Below are positions 58,559-64,000 of a stretch of 64,000 nucleotides of DNA, in pieces. The stretch is from Gnetum montanum. Lineage: Eukaryota; Streptophyta; Gnetopsida; Gnetales; Gnetaceae. Made by a program: the position numbers and the translations under genes. The stretch is taken from assembly GCA_015680685.1 (NCBI GenBank), contig MNCI01008094.1, positions 1 to 64,000 of the forward strand, in the 5' to 3' direction. The notes below the pieces were generated by a model. That model worked only from the letters and a program-made list of their open reading frames with translations. It had not been told where the DNA came from and made no database searches. The stretch's first letter is position 1; every line of letters starts with the position of its first letter.

Positions 58559-59077
58559 AAAATGTTGGGGATCCAAGAGTATTTATAGGGCTAGGGTTAG
58601 TGCAAAACATGGATCAAGTGCCACACAGTAGTGCGTATGTGGAACTATGAGAAAACTTTAGAAAATTTTCTAAGTCCAAAGATGACCAAAAAATTTTCTA
58701 ACTCTCGTTGCTACACTCTAGAGTGTAGATAAAATTTTGGATAAACAAGGAGCATAGGAGAAATTAAAATTGTTGATCTTGCTTACCAAAGGAGTACTAG
58801 AGCTGAGGTGAAGGTTGATGCTGAGCTTTGGAGGCTTTTGGAGGCTATTAGAGGCTTCTTTGTAGTGCTATGCTAGCTACAGTCTAGTGTAGCAAGGGAT
58901 ACTAGCTACACTATGCTAGTGTAGCAAGGGATACCTAGAAAAACTTTCTATGCTAGCTACACTCAGGAGCATAGCTTCAACACTTAGAAGAATTTTCCAA
59001 GTTTTGACACTTAGAAAAATTTGCAGTTGTAATACTGAAGTCCAAAATTAATGGTTTTTCAATGGTCCCTCTTTGTT

Positions 59078-61220
59078 GATGTCTGGAGGAGTCGCCCGAG
59101 AGACGTCGACAAAGAATTGCAAAACACCATAGCAACTATGGAACTAACATTACTCATCGATTCTTGATCAAATGACTCTTCACCATGCTCAAGAGTGCTA
59201 TGGATAAGGATATGCTAAGGGCAAAGGGTATAGGCAATGTGCTAGGGAGATTAAATGCAAGAAAAGAAAATAAAATTCTAATAGTGTATCCCAATGTAAA
59301 ATGTGAAGTTAGCATGGCTGACAGTGATCATGGCATGAAGTGGCTTGCCCCTAAAAAGTTGACCTCTCATCAAAGTGCTCATGAGAGAGTCAAAGTCAAT
59401 CCAAGGATGGGCCAATTGTGAAGCTGCAGCATTGTCAATTTGCTTGGGGATGCGCTTTTCCCTATTTTTCTTTCTTCTTCTTTTTTCATTTTTTGCACCT
59501 TTTCTTCTTCTTCTTCTTCTTCTTCTTTTCCTTTGTTGCAAGGTGAATCCCCATTGGGTTTGGCTTACTACTAAATGCTAGCTACAAGGTGTGAGCCATC
59601 AAGTAGATGGGCTTTTCTTTGATGTAACCACATCACATTTGTAGGGTAGGTGTTTCCTTCCCATATCCATTTGGGCCTTGACCAGCTAATAGAGGCTCCC
59701 CATGGGACAAGTTGTGTTATGTTCACCTTAGGTTCTATGATTGACATGAAGAGAATGCCATATGCATCATAGTGCGTATGCATTAGAGGGATGTGCAATC
59801 ATCAGTATGTAGGGGATGAGAGGCTATTGAGATGAAGGAGTGGATGTGCATAGGCTGAAATGAGATGAGGGGTATGTGCACTCTTAAGTAGCTTTGCTAA
59901 CCCAATTATGCACATCAAAGCAATGTGGTGACTTGCTGCTATGATGAGATGCATCTTTGCATGACCAACTCTAGGGCTTCATCCTGCAAACACAACTCCA
60001 AGAAGACAAGAAACCACATAACATGAAATGTAAGTGCAAATTCTAGATGTAAAGATGTTTCTAGATGCAAAGATGCTGCAAATGCATCAAATGTTGTGCC
60101 AGTTGTAAGTGCTCAAGAAGCCAGTGAAATTGCTAGGGCAATGATGCTGCAATTCATCTGAAGGCTGCACCAATGGTAGATGCTCCAAAAGATCAATAGA
60201 ATGATGGGATGCTATGATGCTGTGATTACCCTAAGGGTTTCACCAATGGTAGGTGCTCCAACAGATCAGGAACATGCCAGTTTAAAGTCCTGGCAAACCA
60301 TAAACCTAGTTTAAGGTCCTGGCATACTGTGATGTGCTAGTTTATAGTCCTAGCAAACTACTGGGTGCTAGTTTAATGTCATTACCCAAGGATAATCTAT
60401 ACCAGTTTTCTGTCATAGTGAACTACTACACTAGTTTATAGTCATAGTGGACTTCCTATGCTAGTTTTTTGCATCATGGTTGATGAGTGCTTACCTTGCT
60501 TGTGTAAGGTGCAATGCTGCATGCATAGTCAAGCTATGTGCCTACAAGATCTTGCAAAAATCAACTAGAAAAACAACATCAAGTGGCACCTATCGTAAAT
60601 AGAGTTAAAATGCAGAAATGAAAGGAAAGAAATGCAAAAAGTGATAGTTTAAGCCATTCTAGGCTATGGGCTAGTTTAAGGCCTTTTCAGACCATGTGTT
60701 TTTATAGTTTTATTTTTTTTATTTTTATGTATTTTTGATGTTTTACAAATAAAATTTGTAAGCTAAGTGCATGGATGCATAAACAATGTAGAAATGCATA
60801 AACAAAGTGAATTAGTGTGTAAACTAGGCAAGCAGGTGAAATGTAAATGCATGAACAAATGCAATACAAGTAAAAAACAAAAATGCATGGCCCATGGAGG
60901 CAAGGGGTAAGTAAGCACTTAGCATGTTTTTGGCCAAGGAAAAGTCTTGATTGTGTAGTTGATTTCTAATTGGGTGTCAATTAGGGGGTGTGTAAGGCTT
61001 AGGATCCTCTGGGAGGCTATTAGCTTCAATTTCTTGTTTGGGTGTATCAACCTTAGGCATTGCATTGGTTGCTACAGGTGCATCACCAAGAAACTCCAGC
61101 TCCATCACTTGTGCCATGTCTATGTTGTGGATAACTGGAGAAGAGGCGTTCTCACTATGGATGATAGCTTAACCACCTACATATGGAAGGTGGACTTCTT
61201 GGTGGATGGGAGAGGAGACT
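59078..61220 (-). other. 3' non-coding part of element C
   Basis: Matches 51700-53760 of B. A purine tract in element sense lies at 59455-59530 (plus strand CTT units), and the GTTTAA module at 60270-60700. Frames are scattered. I see no RT or integrase. Confidence 0.6.
60270..60700 (+). repeat. GTTTAA-GGCC repeat module after protease (element C)
   Basis: Seven or eight GCCAGTTTAAAGTCCTGGCA-type units, ending in CTAGTTTAAGGCCTTTTCAGACCATG, parallel to B. Confidence 0.7.
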
Positions 61221-61222
61221 AC

Positions 61223-61840
61223 CTATAGTTGAGCTAGCCAAGGCCTGCCCAAGATCAGGTTGAAGCTTGGCATCTCCTCTATGATAGTGAAATCTATGCT
61301 AGTGGGGAATTCCTCTCTTGCCATGAAGGCTAAGTTGATTATACCCCTAATGGAAACACATGATCCATTGAAGGATTTTAGACATGTAGTCTTGGTTGGC
61401 TTGATTTTTCCTACCAAGCCTAGCTTGTTGATGATGGAGTACAAGACTACATTTGTTGCTACACCATTATTGATATGCACTCTAAGGATGGTGCATTCTC
61501 CAACATGTATGTTAATGGACAATGGAGCTGTAATGACCTCCCCTTTTTCAAGGTTGAGCTTGACCGCGTTGTCGTGAAATAAAAGGGATGTTGAACTTGA
61601 TTCTTGTGGTGCAAGGGGCAACATCATTGCATGGATGGTGTTCTCATCTATAGTCATGCCCTCCATAATAGGAATGAAGGAAAACATTTTGGCCAATGCT
61701 TGGTAGTGAGTAGATGAGGTCATGACCAAGTCGTACAAGCTTAATGTTATGTTCTTTTTCTTGAGAATTTGTTTCACCTGGGCTAGCGCAACTACGAAGT
61801 CCTTGCCATTGGTCGTTGTGTTGGCCTTGACTTCCATCAT
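61223..61840 (-). pseudogene. Aspartic protease of element C (205 codons open)
   Basis: This is the longest open frame in the window that belongs to a retrotransposon protease. Residues 1-40 are a Lys-rich linker (VKQILKKKNIT). TSSTHYQALAKMFSF and APQESSSTSLLFHD follow. The retropepsin runs from about residue 95: VHINNGVATNVVLY (active site, Asn in place of Asp), CLKSFNGSCVSIRGIINLAF, and SFNLILGRPWLAQL at the C-terminus. The frame is open, yet the catalytic Asp is missing. Either the domain is kept for another reason or the frame has simply escaped stops. The Met used is internal to the Gag-protease frame. Confidence 0.85.
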
Positions 61841-64000
61841 GCAACTTGAGAGATGGATCTCTTACAAAGGGGACTTGGGCTTGGGTTGCCTGGCTTGCTT
61901 GGGGATAGGGGTCCTAGTGTTTAGTTGTTGCTTGTTGGTTATGGCCTTTACCTTAGCCATGGTGGTTACAAGGTGCTCATTCATCCACTTGGATTGCCAT
62001 TTGGTAGGCCTACCTAGGTTACTAGTGAGATCAGCCCTCGAAGGAGGAGAGGCCGAGAGGGACCATCACATTGTTCCACCCTTATGACAAATGATGGTTT
62101 AGGAGTTGTTGTGGGCCCAAGTTGTTGTGGCACCTTGATGATGAAAGGTTGCTTAGTAGTTATTGCTATTGCATCATGCCAGTCTAACATCTTAGTAGAT
62201 GGTTGATTTGGTTGCTAATTTAACATCTTAGTGGATGATTACTATGGGACCTTGACAACAAAGGGTGTTGTGGGTGCTTGAGGTGGCACTTTAATAACAA
62301 AGGAAGGCCTCTTGCTTATGGAGGCTAAAGGGATCCTTACCTTATTAGGAAGCATGCGAATCACAAAAGGTTGTTGTGCAAGTTTAGGATTTTCATCTAT
62401 GATGATGGAGTTTATGACATAGGGGGCATCATCTGCATTAGATTGGCTCGCTGCGTTGAGCACCAATTGACTCCATTCTATCATTCCTTGCAGGTCATCT
62501 TGAAAAGCATGAAAATTGTCCATACTATGACCAAAAAACTGGTGGTAATGATAGTATTGGTCTAGTTGGAAATATTGTGAGACCGAGGGCTCATTTGGTA
62601 TTGCTGAGGTGGGGTTTCTCAATAGTTTGCAGTACCTATGATGTTTTTGGTAGGCAATCTTTGATAGGTGTTTTTATTGGATTTTCCTAGCTTTCAGGAG
62701 CTGCTCCAGTAGTTTAGAGGGTTCCATTAGTAGTAGTGTATACTAAGCAATCCTTGCACTCAAAGCTAGGCCATGAGGAGGCCCCTATTAATGTAGGGAA
62801 GTTGGCACCTGAGTTGGTAACTTTGTGAGCTAGGGCCCTTGGCTGCTTATTCATAGGGCCCTGGTTGGTTGCTTTTGTGCTTGCAACTACTATTGCCACT
62901 ATTGCATTTTTCTTGCATGCATGTTGGCTTCTGTAGGCCATGTAGGCTAGGTTGCTAGCTTGTGTTGCCTCCTCTATGCCCTTCATTTGGGCAATGGCTT
63001 CGTTAAGAGACTTTGGTGCTAGGTAATACGATTTGGACTTGATAAAGTCATTTACTACATCCTTGATGATGGTCAATAGGGGTGTCTCTACTAGGGGTTC
63101 TTACATTTCACTTAATGTAGTGCTCTAGGATTGGAGGAATTCTGGCACAGGCTCTAGGGGCCCCTGCTTAACTTGCATGAGTTGGTCGAGGGTTGCTTTA
63201 GGCTTTAGGTTGTACCTAAAGCGTGTCATAAATTAGCTTATGAGATCCTCCAAAGAAGAGATTGAGGCCTTGGGCAATGCATGATACCAATCTAAGGCCT
63301 TGCTAGTGAGTGACATGGGAAACATGTGCATGATGACATGTTGCTAGGATTGAAGGAGCAAGCACTCGGATAAAAATGTGACCATTGTACTTAGTGAGTT
63401 GAGGCAGCTGGACCCCAGTTGGGAGAGTTAGAGGTAGGACTATAGGACTTATGGGGTCATCTCAATGGAAGTCCACCACTTTGATGATTTTAGAGGAGGC
63501 AGCTTTGAGTTAGTTGATTTCCTCTATCAAACTTTGGATTAGATAGAATTCCTAATCCAAGCTTGGGGATGTTCTAGTCGGTTGCATTGGCTAGGCTTGT
63601 GTTTGTTACGTAGCATAGGGTTAAATTTCTGGTTGTGGAGTTTGCTAGTTTAATGTCATAGTAGACGGTCATTGCCAATTTAACATTGTAGCAGATAGTT
63701 GTTGCTAGTTTAACATCATAGTGGATGATCGTTGCCAATTTAACATCATAGCAGATAGGCTTTGTTGATGCTTTGGCTGAGAAATGGACGTGGTGATTGA
63801 GGTGGACCACACATGAATGGGTTGGATGAATGCCATGGGCACCAATAAGACAAGTAGGACATGTGATTCCTAAATCATCTAGGGCTAGGAGGTGACCCCT
63901 ACGTGAGCATAGGGTTAGAAAAATGCAATGGTTGCTCGCAAGGAAGGTTGAATTGGCATGGTTACCATCTTCAAGAGGATGAGTGGACTGAACTGAAGAG
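61841..64000 (-). pseudogene. Gag of element C (partial)
   Basis: The pieces 62242-62622 (PSVSQYFQLDQYYHYHQFFGHS, a zinc-knuckle-like region lacking its first Cys, then PPQAPTTPFVVKVP) and 62714-63076 (VVNDFIKSKSYYLAPKSLNEA, KGIEEATQASNLAYMAYRSQ) match D and A. The N-terminal region at 63574-63810 has four copies of a 10-residue repeat (YDVKLATIIH / YDVKLATTIC / YNVKLAMTVY / YDIKLANSTT). The start of Gag lies outside the window. Confidence 0.75.

Larger units (their letters stand above)
57342..59061 (-). repeat. Shared LTR: 5' LTR of B and 3' LTR of C
   Basis: The primer-binding site of B abuts its left side and the polypurine site of C abuts its right side, so a single LTR serves two internal regions. 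The ends are TGTAACAACC and TTTTTCA. It has a minus-strand TATA box (CTATAAATA, plus 58580-58588), a 181-bp terminal duplication (57342-57522 / 57523-57703) and a 17-bp minisatellite (58291-58558). Confidence 0.85.
59062..64000 (-). mobile_element. Element C: internal region, cut by the window edge
   Basis: Same layout as B: polypurine site, 3' part with purine tract, GTTTAA module, protease and gag. It continues past the end of the window. Identity to B is high along the whole length but with many changes, so B and C are old relative to each other. Confidence 0.75.

Noticed and set aside
61260-62087. Two plus-strand ORFs (105 and 121 codons)
   Set aside because: They lie opposite the protease and gag of element C and have no motif of their own.

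Overview
The window looks like intergenic DNA from a seed plant with a large, retrotransposon-filled nuclear genome. It is AT-rich, and almost every recognisable protein piece is a decayed LTR retrotransposon of the Ty3/gypsy class. Old elements persist next to each other, and many broken codons are TAG or TAA where CAG or CAA would be expected, as cytosine-methylation decay produces. This fits a gymnosperm or another large-genome plant, but the sequence alone does not fix the species. I see no intact host gene, tRNA, rRNA or CRISPR array.

Layout. (1) 1-2074: the integrase end of a gypsy element (F), then a clean 144-codon ORF behind its own TATA-like box. (2) 2199-3290: a gene-like but broken block of unknown origin. 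(3) 3300-10160: an LTR-like stretch, then a minus-strand gypsy element (G) with gag, protease and the start of RT, and its promoter-bearing leader. (4) 11430-13366 and 34383-37690: a plus-strand chromovirus-like gypsy element (E), split by a 21-kb insertion. (5) 13367-34382: the inserted element (A), on the minus strand, with two LTRs of about 1.4-1.6 kb and a one-mismatch 5-bp target duplication. It is of the Tat/Ogre type: gag, protease, a very long spacer, RT, RNase H, a second RNase H and integrase. (6) 37691-42543: non-coding repeats. (7) 42544-50040: a plus-strand relative of A (element D), with LTR, leader, gag and protease, cut off by the next insertion. (8) 50041-64000: minus-strand relatives B and C, arranged LTR-internal-LTR-internal with one shared middle LTR. 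B carries gag and protease but no RT or integrase; C looks the same as far as it is visible.

The most unusual content is in the spacer of element A between protease and RT. It holds an antisense gene (22668-27900, plus strand) with several exons whose splice junctions keep phase, followed by a tandem array of about 190-bp units, each built around a TTCCATG...CATGGAA dyad. The last two exons of the same antisense gene occur in element D, also opposite and downstream of gag-protease, with the same final exon phase. The antisense gene is therefore a family trait and not a chance insertion. I do not recognise its product. Short repeats (GTTTAA-GGCC type) recur in all four relatives, both as in-frame Gag peptide repeats and as untranslated arrays after protease.
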